Below, piece by piece: positions 18,680 through 27,767 of a stretch of 64,000 bases of DNA; positions within the stretch are counted from its first letter, which is position 1; the number at the start of each line of letters is the position of its first letter. Below the pieces are notes generated by a model that was not told the DNA's origin, searched no databases, and saw nothing but the letters and a program-made list of their open reading frames with translations. The stretch covers positions 5,394,001-5,458,000 of the forward strand of contig NZ_CP104562.2 of NCBI RefSeq assembly GCF_025398155.2, in the 5' to 3' direction. Source of the stretch: Roseateles amylovorans (GTDB lineage: Bacteria > Pseudomonadota > Gammaproteobacteria > Burkholderiales > Burkholderiaceae_C). The translations under genes were made by a program, and so were the position numbers.

Positions 18680-18722
18680 GAAGGACGGCGAGGCGGTACG
18701 CCGCCGCAGCAAGGCGTTGAAC

Positions 18723-19151
18723 TCAGCCGGGGCTCGCCGTCGCCTCGTTGTCGGCAAACGACTTCAGCACATCCCGCCAACTGACGATGCCGATCGGCTT
18801 GAAGTGGGCATCCACGATCGGAATGCACGACACCGGATGGTCCAGGAACACCTGGATTGCCTGAGCGACAGTGGCGTCGGCCGGCAGGGTGATCGGCGCG
18901 CGCGACATGACCTGATGCACCGCCTTGTTGAGCGTGGCCGCATCCCGATGGGTCTCCACCGTGCTGCCGATGAAAGGGCTGAGCGCCCGCAGCAGATCCC
19001 GGTCGGAGACCACCCCGTAGAGTGTGCCGTCGGTCTCGACCGCCAGCAGGTGATGGAAGTGGGTCGAGTCGAAGATCTTCTTGACCACGTGCAGACGGTC
19101 GTCGAGTTCGACCGTCACCACCCGCGTCGACATGATGTCCTGAACTTTCAT
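18723..19151 (-). CDS. Tandem CBS-domain protein
   Basis: This 142-residue protein consists of two CBS motifs only: MSTRVVTVELDDRLHVVKKI with GVVSDRDLLRAL, then MSRAPITLPADATVAQAI with GIVSWRDVLKSF. CBS pairs bind adenine nucleotides and usually act as regulatory modules. There is no catalytic domain attached and no partner obvious nearby. CGGAG lies upstream of ATG 19151. Confidence 0.93.
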   Translation of the reverse strand: MKVQDIMSTRVVTVELDDRLHVVKKIFDSTHFHHLLAVETDGTLYGVVSDRDLLRALSPFIGSTVETHRDAATLNKAVHQVMSRAPITLPADATVAQAIQVFLDHPVSCIPIVDAHFKPIGIVSWRDVLKSFADNEATASPG

Positions 19152-19302
19152 CGCTGGCTCCGATCAGCAGAGGGACCGGCGGACGGATGCACCGTCGACC
19201 CACGCGGTCGCGTCATCCGTCGCTCCGCCAGGATGGTACGCCCCCCGCGCTCACGCGCAGGCGCCGAGGCGCTGCCTGTGAATCAGGCCTTTCAGCGCCC
19301 CA

Positions 19303-19337
19303 GCGAACCAGGCGAACCAGGCGAATCAGCGAACCAA
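19303..19337. repeat. 9-bp tandem repeat overlapping the end of the binding-protein gene
   Basis: GCGAACCAG is perfectly repeated twice, then GCGAATCA and GCGAACCAA follow. The array spans the stop codon of the neighbouring gene at 19326, so part of it is coding. Confidence 0.65.
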
Positions 19338-20450
19338 TCGGCCGCCGGTGCCCAGGACCGCGAAATCCACATAGCGCGACGGCGTCTGCCCCTTGCCGAA
19401 GGTCAGGCGGTGGCCGCCAACGTCGGTGTCGAAGCCACGCTCGAGCGTGTCGCTCAGGGCCTGAGGACCGGAGGCGGTTGTGCGTTCCAGTGCCTTGGTC
19501 AGCGCACGGGCGGCAATGAAGCCTTCGATGGAACGCGACGACAGCTCCGACGTGTCCTTGGCGCTCTGGCGCAGGCGCTGGTATTCGCGCACCACTTCGC
19601 GGTCTTGACGGTCGTCGGTCGGCAGCACCACCGAGAAGGCGAAGCCGCGTGCGCGCTCCGGTCCCAGCTTGGCGAGCAGCGCCTGCACGTCAATGATGGA
19701 CATGCCGTACAGACCGGCATGGCCGCCGGCCGTCTGGTACCGGCTGGTGAATTCGATGGCGGCGGCGGTGGTGGCAGCCAGGAAGATCACATCCGGCGCC
19801 GCCTTGACCATGTCCTCCACCGCCTTGGTCACTTCGGTGGTGTTGCGGGCATAACCGGACTGCGCCACCAAGGTAATGCCGTAAGTCTTGGCCGACGCCT
19901 GGGCGCCGGCGATGGCGTCACGTCCGAGGCCGTCATCCTGGAAGACCACGCCCACGCGCAGCCGGCCGGTTTCGCTCAGTTGCTTGAAGAGGCGGTCGAC
20001 TTCCTCGCGGTAGCTGGCCTTGACCGGGTAGATGCCCCGTGCGGTGATGACACTGGTGGCACCGGAGACGGCTCCCATGATGGACACGCGGGTCTTCTCC
20101 AGCACGCCGTCCTGCTTGAGGGCTTCCAGGTTGGAGGTGCCGACCGTGCCGATCAGGGCGATCGGCGATTCCTGCTCGATCAGTTCCTTGACCAGGCGAA
20201 CGGTTTCTTCCGGCTTCTGCCCGTCGTCGCGGGTCACGAGCTTGATGCGCTGGCCGCGAATGCCGCCGCGTGCATTGACGTCATCGATCCACAACTTCGC
20301 ACCGGCGCGCATGGCGCGGCCGGTCACTGCCTGCGGGCCACTGAAGGGCGCCACCTGGCCCACGACGATGTCGGCATAGGCCGCCGGAGCAGCCACGAGG
20401 CACAAAAGGGCAAGCAGGCGACGGGCGCGGCGGGGAATGGCGTGGATCAT
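19326..20450 (-). CDS. Periplasmic ABC substrate-binding protein, branched-chain amino acid type
   Basis: This is a 374-residue type I periplasmic binding protein of the LivK class. A signal peptide (RRARRLLALLCLVAAPAAYADI) precedes the mature start. VGQVAPFSGPQAVTGRAMRAGAKLWIDDVNARGGIRGQRI is the family's opening block, and IALIGTVGTSNLEAL marks the ligand cleft. ATG 20450 gives a proper signal peptide; longer frames do not. No permease or ATPase genes accompany it, so it is an orphan receptor here. The ligand is unknown. Confidence 0.88.
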   Translation of the reverse strand: MIHAIPRRARRLLALLCLVAAPAAYADIVVGQVAPFSGPQAVTGRAMRAGAKLWIDDVNARGGIRGQRIKLVTRDDGQKPEETVRLVKELIEQESPIALIGTVGTSNLEALKQDGVLEKTRVSIMGAVSGATSVITARGIYPVKASYREEVDRLFKQLSETGRLRVGVVFQDDGLGRDAIAGAQASAKTYGITLVAQSGYARNTTEVTKAVEDMVKAAPDVIFLAATTAAAIEFTSRYQTAGGHAGLYGMSIIDVQALLAKLGPERARGFAFSVVLPTDDRQDREVVREYQRLRQSAKDTSELSSRSIEGFIAARALTKALERTTASGPQALSDTLERGFDTDVGGHRLTFGKGQTPSRYVDFAVLGTGGRLVR

Positions 20451-20480
20451 GGTCTCGGAAAATGCGTGCGTCCAGGGTCC

Positions 20481-20498
20481 GCCATTGTTATCAATGGC
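20481..20498. promoter_or_regulatory. Palindrome upstream of the binding-protein gene
   Basis: GCCATTG and CAATGGC form a perfect 7-bp inverted repeat around TTAT, 31 bp before the minus-strand start at 20450. It could be a regulator site. The rest of the 632-bp gap (20451-21082) shows only the 7-bp repeat at 20851 and a loose GC-rich inverted repeat at 20703-20747 followed by TTTT; I see no gene in it. Confidence 0.4.
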
Positions 20499-20850
20499 GT
20501 GAACTTGGCTGTAACGATTGGGCGACCTGTAGCCCCACGGAGCGGGCCGATACCAGGGTGTGGTGCAGGATAAACGTCTCGAAGGCGACAGCGATGCCCC
20601 ACTGCGCACTGTGGTGAGAAAACACCGACATCCCGTGATTTCTGCGGGTTGGCCGGCGGCGTCGTGGGTGAGGTAAACACGCCACAGTGCCGATGAACAC
20701 GGCCCTCGCGCCGATGCATTGGGCGAACGCCGCGCAACCCGCGAGGGTTTTCGCACGCAGAGACGGGCCATGCCAGTTGCTTCCTGTTGCGCAATCGCCC
20801 GGCTTGGTGCGCCGCGATGCAGCGTGGCGCGCATTGCCCCAGTGCGCGGC

Positions 20851-20892
20851 GGCCACCGGCCACCGGCCACCGGTCACCAAGCACCAAGCACC
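20851..20892. repeat. 7-bp tandem repeat, six units
   Basis: Six contiguous heptamers read GGCCACC three times, then GGTCACC, then AAGCACC twice. They lie in the non-coding gap upstream of the ABC ATPase gene. Confidence 0.75.
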
Positions 20893-21082
20893 ATTCTGGA
20901 GAATGCATCGACGGACGCGCCAGGACCGTTGAAGGGGGCGAACCACAGACGCCACCAATCCGCCGAGGATGCAGCCTGTCCACGCGCGCCGCCCGTTCAT
21001 CGCAGCGTGCCCCGCGCCAGCGGTGGCTGGCTAGAGTGCATCTCGTTGCGTGGCCCGTCGGCGACGCTCGATGGTGCGCCGC

Positions 21083-21994
21083 ATGCTTTCGATCAGCCAA
21101 CTCACTCACACCTATCCCAACGGCGTACGCGCCCTGGACGACGTCTCACTGGAGATCCCTGCGGGCATGTTCGGTCTGCTGGGTCCGAACGGCGCCGGCA
21201 AGAGCAGCCTGATGCGCTGCCTGGCGACCCTGCAGGTGCCCAGCGCCGGCGCGATCCGCTTCGGCGATATCGATGTCCTCGCCCGCCCCGACGCCCTGCG
21301 CGCCACGCTGGGGTATCTGCCGCAGGATTTCGGTGTCTATCCCCGGGTGTCCGCCGCCGACATGCTGGATCACCTGGCCGTGCTCAAGGGCATCGCCAGT
21401 CGCGGCGAGCGACGCGACACCGTCGAGGCCCTGCTGCGGCAGGTGAATCTGTGGGACGTCCGCAAGGCTGCCATCGCCGGTTTCTCGGGCGGCATGCGGC
21501 AACGCTTCGGCATTGCGCAGGCGCTGATCGGCAATCCCAAGCTGATCATCGTCGACGAGCCGACCGCGGGCCTCGACCCCGAGGAACGCAACCGCTTCAA
21601 CAACCTGCTGGCCGAGATCGGCGAGAGCGTGGTGGTGATCCTGTCCACCCACATCGTCGACGACGTCACCGACCTCTGCCCGCGCATGGCGATTCTCGTC
21701 AGCGGACGCATCGTGCTGGCGGGTACACCCACCGAGCTGATTGCCGCGTTGCAGGGCCACATCTGGCAAGCCAGCATCGACAGGCAGGAGGTCGATGCCG
21801 CCAAGGCCCGCCACGAGGTGATCGCCACCCGGCTGCGCGGCGGACGCACCGTGATCCGGGTGCTGGCGGCGGCGTCGCCGGGCGTGGGTTTCGCGCCCGC
21901 CGAGCCGGGCCTGGAAGACGTCTACTTCGCCACCCTCTATCGCCATCGCGCGGCCGGTCCTGCCACCGGTGCGTCTGCAGAGAAGGTGGCTTGA
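21083..21994 (+). CDS. ABC transporter ATP-binding protein
   Basis: This is a cytosolic ABC ATPase of about 303 residues. Walker A is GPNGAGKSS, the Q-loop follows in YLPQDFGVYP, the signature is FSGGMRQR, Walker B is LIIVDEPTAGLDP and the switch His is in STHIVDD. The C-terminal extension after about residue 215 is typical of drug/peptide exporters of the CcmA/NatA class. ATG 21071 would add four residues. The stop at 21994 is followed 2 bp later by the permease-peptidase gene, so both are certainly co-translated partners. Confidence 0.93.
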   Translation: MLSISQLTHTYPNGVRALDDVSLEIPAGMFGLLGPNGAGKSSLMRCLATLQVPSAGAIRFGDIDVLARPDALRATLGYLPQDFGVYPRVSAADMLDHLAVLKGIASRGERRDTVEALLRQVNLWDVRKAAIAGFSGGMRQRFGIAQALIGNPKLIIVDEPTAGLDPEERNRFNNLLAEIGESVVVILSTHIVDDVTDLCPRMAILVSGRIVLAGTPTELIAALQGHIWQASIDRQEVDAAKARHEVIATRLRGGRTVIRVLAAASPGVGFAPAEPGLEDVYFATLYRHRAAGPATGASAEKVA

Positions 21995-21995
21995 G

Positions 21996-24900
21996 ATGTC
22001 GGCACGCATGTTCGGCCCCGTTGCCGCCTTCGAATGGCGCTATCAGCTCAAGAGTCCCGTCTTCTGGGTGGGCTGCCTGATCTTCTTCCTGCTGACCTTC
22101 GGTGCCACCACGATCGACCAGATCCAGATCGGCAGCCGCGGCAACGTCCACATCAACTCGCCCTACGCGATCCTGCAAACGCTCGGCATCATGGGGGTGT
22201 TCGCGGTCTTCATCGTCGTGGCGATGGTGGCCGGCACGGTGCTGCGGGACGATGAGACCGGCTTCGCGCCCATCCTGCGCAGCACCCGTGTCGGCAAGGG
22301 CGCCTACCTCACCGGGCGGTTCACCGGCGCCATCGCCGCCGCCTGGCTGGTGTTGGCCTCAGTGCCCCTGGCCATTGCCATCGGCTCGGCCATGCCCTGG
22401 CTGGACCCCGAGAAGATCGGGCCGTTCGTGCCGTCCCACTATCTGTACGCACTCGTCGTTTTCGGCCTGCCGACCCTGCTCATCACCGGCGCCAGCTTCT
22501 TTGCCCTGGCCACCGCGACGCGGTCGATGATGTGGACTTATGTCGGCGCCGTGGGCTTGCTGGTGCTGTTCTTCATCACCCGGGGTCTGCTGCGAGATGT
22601 GCAGCACGACACCGTCGCGGCCTTGACCGATCCCTTCGGCCTGACCGCGCTGCGGATCGCCACCAAATACTGGACCGCCGCCGATCGCAACACCCGGATG
22701 CCCGAGATCACCGGCCTGTTGCTGGCCAATCGCGTGCTCTGGACCGGCGTGGCGCTGGCGCTCTTCGCCACGGCCTGGTGGCGATTCCGCTTCGAGGTGC
22801 GCGGCAGCCGTGCGAGCCCCAAAGCCGCTGCGCCGCGATCGGCACCGACGGCTCGCCGTGAGACCTTGCCGATGCCTCGCAGCGATGCGGCGGCGCGCCG
22901 CGCGCAGTTCATGGCGCTGGCGCGCTTCGACATGGCCTTCGTCTTCCGCAGCCCGACCTTCTTCGTGCTGCTCATCATCGGGGTCATCAATGCCGGCGGC
23001 TCCGCCTGGTACACCGGCGACTGGTATGGCGCCAGCAACATCCCGGTCACCCGGCTGATGGTGCAGGCGCTGCAAGGCGCCTTCACGCTGATGCCCATCA
23101 TCATCGCCATCTACTACGGCGGGGAGCTGGTGTGGCGTGACCGCGAACGCCGCATGCATGAGATCGTCGACGCCACTGCGGCGCCCGATTGGGCGCATCT
23201 GGTGCCCAAGATCGCCGCGATCACCCTGGTGCTGGTGGCTTCGTCGCTGGTGGCGGTGCTCACCGGCATGCTGGTGCAGGTGCTCAAGGGCTACACCCAG
23301 TTCCAGCTCGGCGCCTACCTGCTGTGGTTTGCCTGGCCGACGGTGGTGGTGGCCGTTCAACTGGCCGTGCTCTCGGTCTTCGTTCAGGTGATGGTGCCGC
23401 AGAAGTTCATCGGCTGGGGCCTGATGCTGCTCTACCTGGTGGCCAGCGTCGCGCTGAGCTCGGCCGGCTTCGAGCACAACCTCTACAACTACGGCGGCAC
23501 GCCGCCGGTGCCGCTGTCGGACATGAACGGCATGGCCCGCTTCTGGATCGGCCAGAGCTGGTTCCACCTGTATTGGAGCGCCTTCGCCACCCTGCTGGCC
23601 GTCGGAGCCTACGCCTTCTGGCGCCGTGGGGTGGTGTCCCCGCTGCGGTTGCGACTGCCCGGCGCACGCCGGCGGCTGCGCGGCGGTGCGCTGATCATCG
23701 GCGGCGTCGCGCTGGCCACGGTGCTGGGCAGTGGCGGGTTCATCTTCTGGAACACCAACCTGCTCAACGACTATCTGCCGACCGCCCAGCGCGAGGCCAG
23801 ACTGGCGGACGCAGAACGCGAGTTGCTGCCCTTCGAGACGCTGCCGATGCCGCGCATCACTGCGGTCACCCTGGCCGTGCAGCTCTATCCCAAGGAGGTC
23901 AAGGCCGTCACCCAGGGCAGCTACCGCCTCGAGAATCGCAGTGGCCGGGTGATCAGCGAACTGCATCTGAACTGGAATGAACACATGCAGCTCGATGAGG
24001 TCACCCTGGCCGGCGCGAGCCTGCTGAAGGACTACAGCCCCTGGCGCTATCGCAGCTACCGCCTGCAGCCCGCGATGCAGCCGGGGGAGGTGCGGATCCT
24101 GTCCTTCAAGACGACGCTGCAGGAACGCGGCTTCCCCAACAGCGCCCCGTTCAACCGCCTGGTGGACAACGGCAGCTTCATCGACAACAGCTCGATCTCA
24201 CCGGGCATCGGCATCAGCCGGGACGGCTTCCTGAAGGACCGAGCCAAGCGGCGCAAGTACGGCCTGCCGGCCGATCTGCGCCCGCCCGCGCTGGAGGACG
24301 AGCACGGCCGCGACCGCTCCGTCCTGCGCGCCGACAGCGACTGGGTCGATGCCGACATCACCCTCACCACCGACGCCGATCAGGTGCCGATCGCGCCCGG
24401 CTACACCGTCAGCGACACCACCGCCAACGGCCGCCGCACCGTGCATTTCAAGCCCGATGCGCCGATCAATCACTTCTTCTCGATCCAGTCGGGCCGCTAC
24501 ACCATCGCCCGCGACCAGGTGACGGTGGCGGGCAAGCCGATCGATCTGGCGGTCTATCACCATGCGGGCCATGAGCAGAACGTGCCACGCATGATGGCGG
24601 CGATGAAGCAGTCGCTGGCGTTGTTCAGCGAACAGTTCTCGCCCTATCAGTTCCGCCAGGCCCGCATTCTGGAGTTCCCGAGCTATGCCGACTTTGCCCA
24701 GAGCTTTGCCAATACGATTCCGTACTCCGAGAACCTGGGGTTCCTGACCCAGCTCGGCGATCCGGACAAGATCGACGTCGTCACCTATGTCACCGCCCAT
24801 GAGATTGCGCACCAGTGGTGGGGCCACCAACTGGTGCCCAGCCACCAGCAGGGCGCGACGATGCTGATCGAGAGCTTCGCCCAGTACTCGGCATTGCTGG

Positions 24901-25598
24901 TGATGGAGCGGCTCTACGGCAAGGAGCAGATGCGCCGGTTCCTGAAGTACGAACTGGACCGATACCTGCGCGCCCGCGGCGGCGAGGTGGTCGAGGAACT
25001 GCCGCTGGCCCGCGTGGAGAACCAGTCCTACATCCACTATCAGAAGGGATCGCTGGTGCTGTATTGGCTGAAGGAGGTGGTCGGCGAGGACGTGGTGAAT
25101 CGCTCCATGGCCAAGCTGCTTCAGCAGTACGCCTTCAAGGCTGCGCCATATGCCAACACACAGGACTTCCTGCGCATCCTGCGCGCCGAAGCCGGCCCGC
25201 AGCACCAGGCCCTGATCACCGACCTGTTCGAGAAGATCACGCTGCTGGATGTGAAGGTCTCGCAAGCCAAGGCGGTGAAGCGGGCCGACGGCAAGTACGA
25301 GGTGAGCCTGGTCGTCGAGGCGAAGAAGTTCTACGCCGACGGCAAGGGCAAGGAAACCGAAGCGCCGCTGGCCGAGCCGTTCGACCTCGGCGTCTTCAGC
25401 GCCGAGCCGGGGCGGCCGGGCTACACCGCCGCGTCGGTCCTGTCCTTCACCCAGCAGCAGATCCGGACCGGTACGCAGACGCTGCGGCTGGTGGTGGATC
25501 GACCACCGAGCTGGGTGGGCGTGGATCCGTACAACAAGCGCATCGACCGCAACTCGGAGGACAACCTGAGCCGCATCGACGGCCCTGCCAATCCCTGA
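21996..25598 (+). CDS. ABC-2 permease fused to an M1-family aminopeptidase
   Basis: A single 1200-residue chain joins a membrane transporter to a zinc peptidase. Residues 1 to about 580 hold roughly thirteen hydrophobic segments in two ABC-2-like sets, the last (ALIIGGVALATVLGSGGFIFW) leading into a soluble domain that should face the periplasm. The M1 site is HEIAHQWWGH (His935, Glu936, His939) with a third ligand candidate Glu959 in MLIESFAQYSA, one residue further than in classical HEXXH-X18-E enzymes. AGAAGG precedes ATG 21996. The adjacent ATPase makes it a complete exporter. The fused arrangement is a known but poorly characterised family; substrate unknown. Confidence 0.9.
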   Translation: MSARMFGPVAAFEWRYQLKSPVFWVGCLIFFLLTFGATTIDQIQIGSRGNVHINSPYAILQTLGIMGVFAVFIVVAMVAGTVLRDDETGFAPILRSTRVGKGAYLTGRFTGAIAAAWLVLASVPLAIAIGSAMPWLDPEKIGPFVPSHYLYALVVFGLPTLLITGASFFALATATRSMMWTYVGAVGLLVLFFITRGLLRDVQHDTVAALTDPFGLTALRIATKYWTAADRNTRMPEITGLLLANRVLWTGVALALFATAWWRFRFEVRGSRASPKAAAPRSAPTARRETLPMPRSDAAARRAQFMALARFDMAFVFRSPTFFVLLIIGVINAGGSAWYTGDWYGASNIPVTRLMVQALQGAFTLMPIIIAIYYGGELVWRDRERRMHEIVDATAAPDWAHLVPKIAAITLVLVASSLVAVLTGMLVQVLKGYTQFQLGAYLLWFAWPTVVVAVQLAVLSVFVQVMVPQKFIGWGLMLLYLVASVALSSAGFEHNLYNYGGTPPVPLSDMNGMARFWIGQSWFHLYWSAFATLLAVGAYAFWRRGVVSPLRLRLPGARRRLRGGALIIGGVALATVLGSGGFIFWNTNLLNDYLPTAQREARLADAERELLPFETLPMPRITAVTLAVQLYPKEVKAVTQGSYRLENRSGRVISELHLNWNEHMQLDEVTLAGASLLKDYSPWRYRSYRLQPAMQPGEVRILSFKTTLQERGFPNSAPFNRLVDNGSFIDNSSISPGIGISRDGFLKDRAKRRKYGLPADLRPPALEDEHGRDRSVLRADSDWVDADITLTTDADQVPIAPGYTVSDTTANGRRTVHFKPDAPINHFFSIQSGRYTIARDQVTVAGKPIDLAVYHHAGHEQNVPRMMAAMKQSLALFSEQFSPYQFRQARILEFPSYADFAQSFANTIPYSENLGFLTQLGDPDKIDVVTYVTAHEIAHQWWGHQLVPSHQQGATMLIESFAQYSALLVMERLYGKEQMRRFLKYELDRYLRARGGEVVEELPLARVENQSYIHYQKGSLVLYWLKEVVGEDVVNRSMAKLLQQYAFKAAPYANTQDFLRILRAEAGPQHQALITDLFEKITLLDVKVSQAKAVKRADGKYEVSLVVEAKKFYADGKGKETEAPLAEPFDLGVFSAEPGRPGYTAASVLSFTQQQIRTGTQTLRLVVDRPPSWVGVDPYNKRIDRNSEDNLSRIDGPANP

Positions 25599-25653
25599 TC
25601 GGATCGGGCCCACGGACCCAATGGGCCCAATTGGCCGAGAGTCTGATGATCAA

Positions 25654-25693
25654 CTGGTCAGAGGGTCAGTTGGTCAGTTGGTCAGAGGGTCGC
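25654..25693. repeat. 8-bp tandem repeat, five units
   Basis: The units are CTGGTCAG, AGGGTCAG, TTGGTCAG, TTGGTCAG and AGGGTCGC. They occupy the 163-bp gap between the converging permease-peptidase and CorA-like genes; no clear terminator is seen there. Confidence 0.75.
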
Positions 25694-25761
25694 CGGAAAC
25701 GCGCCGCTGGCGCTGGTCCGGCGACGGTGGTGACGCCTTCTTCGGAGGACGGCGGCGGCGC

Positions 25762-26820
25762 CTACTGCCGGCGCCCGGTCGCCTTCAGCAACAGCATCGT
25801 GACCAGCCCGGTCAGCAGCAGGATGAGGCCGACCACGACCCAGAACCCGTGCGGATGCTGCAGGAACGGCAGCCCGCCCACATTCATCCCGAACAGGCCG
25901 CTGATGAGGTTGATCGGCAACGCCAGCACGGTGACCATGGTCAGCACATACAGGGTGCGATTGTTCTCCTGCGCCACCCGGGCGGAGGTCTCGTCCTGCA
26001 CCGCGCGGATGCGTTCCTGCAGCGCCTGGATGTCGCGCAGGACCAGCGCGAATTCTTCGCTGGCCTGCTGCAGTTGCTGCTGGTCGTCCTCGGCCACCCA
26101 ATGCGGCGGATTCGACAGCATGCGCAGCAGCGCGCTGGGTTCCGGCGCGAGCAGGCGCTGCAGCCGCACCATCAGTCGGCGCAATGCGGCGACTTCCGAT
26201 TCATGGCCGGCATGGCGTCCGGCCAGCAGGGCGTCCTCGATGTCGTCGACCCGCTCGGTGGCCTGGCGGACGATGCGCTGAAGCTCATCCGCCTGATCCC
26301 GCAGCAGGTGATCCAGCAACGCGACGCTGGACCGCGGGCGGTCACCGCGCTTGACCGCCATGCGCAGGCGATCGACCGATCTCAGCGGCGCCCGGCGCGC
26401 GCTGAGCACCAGATGCTCGCTGACCTGCATCCACAGGGTGGAGACATCGCCCACATCGAAGGCGAAATCGAAGGTCACATCGTTGAGCACCGCGAACAGC
26501 TCATCGCCAACCCGCTCGATGCGCGACGAGCGCGAGCCCGCCTGCTGCGCTTCCAGAAAGCTCTCCGCCAGCGCCGCATGCCGCGCCAGCCACGGCTGCG
26601 CACCCGCATGCGTCAGGTTCAGGTGCAGCCAGACGAAGCCCCCCGCCGGATCCGCCAGGCGCGCCTGCGCCTGGGCCAGCGTGGGCAGGGATTCAGTGGG
26701 TTGGTCCGGATGGATCCAGAAGCCGCAGATCAAGCCGTGTTCATCGGCGCCATAGGACGTTCCGGAAAGGCCGCTCAAGGTCGCGGATTGCGGGACGTGG
26801 GTCGTGTCATTCATCGCCAT
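25762..26820 (-). CDS. CorA/ZntB-family divalent metal transporter
   Basis: This is a 352-residue inner-membrane protein with a long cytosolic N-terminal funnel, a coiled helical region around EEFALVLRDIQALQERIRAVQDETSARV, and two C-terminal membrane helices. The pore signature GMNVGG follows the first helix (LTMVTVLALPINLISGLF). CorA family members carry Mg, Co or Ni; ZntB members carry Zn. The N-terminus (CGFWIHPDQPTESLPTL) is closer in look to ZntB. The start overlaps the end of psd by 14 bp, so the two are coupled. Confidence 0.88.
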   Translation of the reverse strand: MAMNDTTHVPQSATLSGLSGTSYGADEHGLICGFWIHPDQPTESLPTLAQAQARLADPAGGFVWLHLNLTHAGAQPWLARHAALAESFLEAQQAGSRSSRIERVGDELFAVLNDVTFDFAFDVGDVSTLWMQVSEHLVLSARRAPLRSVDRLRMAVKRGDRPRSSVALLDHLLRDQADELQRIVRQATERVDDIEDALLAGRHAGHESEVAALRRLMVRLQRLLAPEPSALLRMLSNPPHWVAEDDQQQLQQASEEFALVLRDIQALQERIRAVQDETSARVAQENNRTLYVLTMVTVLALPINLISGLFGMNVGGLPFLQHPHGFWVVVGLILLLTGLVTMLLLKATGRRQ

Positions 26821-27700
26821 CCGCGGATGGTAGACGGGCGATGGCCTCGCCCATGCGCACGCGCTGACCCGGCTGCAACGCGGACAGCAGCGCCACGCCG
26901 GGGGGCAGGAAGACGATGATGGTCGAGCCCTGCTCGAACCAGCCCATCTCTTCGCCCCGCCGGTGGTCATGGCGCAGATCGAAGCGATGCGGACCGGGAT
27001 GGTCCGGCCGCAGCGTCAGGTCCAGCGCATGCAGCCGCAGGCTGGCCACCAGGATCGCAGCCACCGGCACCAGGGCCATCGGCGTGCCGTCGGGCAGGCG
27101 GCATTCGATCGCCGCCCGCACATTGCGGCAGAACAGCCGCTCCACCCGCTTCAGGGCGATCGGATTGACATTCCAGGTGTCGCCAGCGAGGTGAGTCACC
27201 CGCTCGATGCGCAGGTCCGCCGGCGCATGGAAGCGGTGATACATGGCCGAGGTCAGCCGCAAGGTCAGGTAGCTGCCGTTCAGATAAGGCGCGGCGCGGT
27301 TGGCGTCACCGAACAGGTCGGCGATGCGGTAGTCCATGCCCTTGGCCTGCAACGCCATGCCGCGCGTGACCGGGCCGAAGGCGCCGACGATGCCGTCGCA
27401 CGGGCTCACCAGGGTGGCCTCGTCCGCATCGATCGGCCGGCGCCCCGGTTTCAGCCGCCGGGTGAAGACATCGCGCAAGGAACGATAGCCCTGCTCAGGC
27501 GGCTCGGCCTCGCTCAGGTCCAGATCGGTGAAGAGCCGCCAGATCGCCACCGACAGCCGCGTCAGCTGCTTGCTCTGCAGGCGGCTGTACCAGCCCATGA
27601 ACCGGGTCAGCGCGAGCCGGGGCACGCGGTTGGTGAGGAGAAAGTTGAGGTCTTCCTGCTGCGTCAGACGGTCACGCCAGCTCGCCAGTTTCATGGCCAT
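26807..27700 (-). CDS. psd: Phosphatidylserine decarboxylase proenzyme
   Basis: Psd makes phosphatidylethanolamine from phosphatidylserine at the inner membrane. The 297 residues resemble the E. coli-type enzyme: FTRRLKPGRRPID, SPCDGIVGAFG, a YHRFHAP motif with the catalytic His, and the self-cleavage site QGST with Ser259 giving a short pyruvoyl alpha chain of about 39 residues. The family usually shows LGST; here Gln precedes Gly. It is followed by and overlaps the CorA-like gene, and is divergent from the aminotransferase gene with only 67 bp between. It could be a second psd copy in this genome. Confidence 0.93.
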   Translation of the reverse strand: MAMKLASWRDRLTQQEDLNFLLTNRVPRLALTRFMGWYSRLQSKQLTRLSVAIWRLFTDLDLSEAEPPEQGYRSLRDVFTRRLKPGRRPIDADEATLVSPCDGIVGAFGPVTRGMALQAKGMDYRIADLFGDANRAAPYLNGSYLTLRLTSAMYHRFHAPADLRIERVTHLAGDTWNVNPIALKRVERLFCRNVRAAIECRLPDGTPMALVPVAAILVASLRLHALDLTLRPDHPGPHRFDLRHDHRRGEEMGWFEQGSTIIVFLPPGVALLSALQPGQRVRMGEAIARLPSADGDE

Positions 27701-27719
27701 GTCAATTGCGTCGGGTACA

Positions 27720-27748
27720 TGTCAGGAATTTGCCAATTCTGTGTGACA
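27720..27748. promoter_or_regulatory. Interrupted palindrome in the psd/aminotransferase divergent promoter
   Basis: TGTCA and TGACA flank an inner inverted repeat GAATT-TGCC-AATTC. The site fills much of the 67-bp gap between the two divergent start codons, the only AT-rich stretch nearby. A regulator bound here could control both genes together. No known operator was matched. Confidence 0.45.
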
Positions 27749-27767
27749 GCTCGACGAGGCCCCGACC

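Noticed and set aside
20703..20751. Terminator or small RNA end in the gap before the ABC genes
   Set aside because: CCCTCGCG/CGCGAGGG is followed by TTTT, but the loop is 29 nt and no upstream transcript is apparent.
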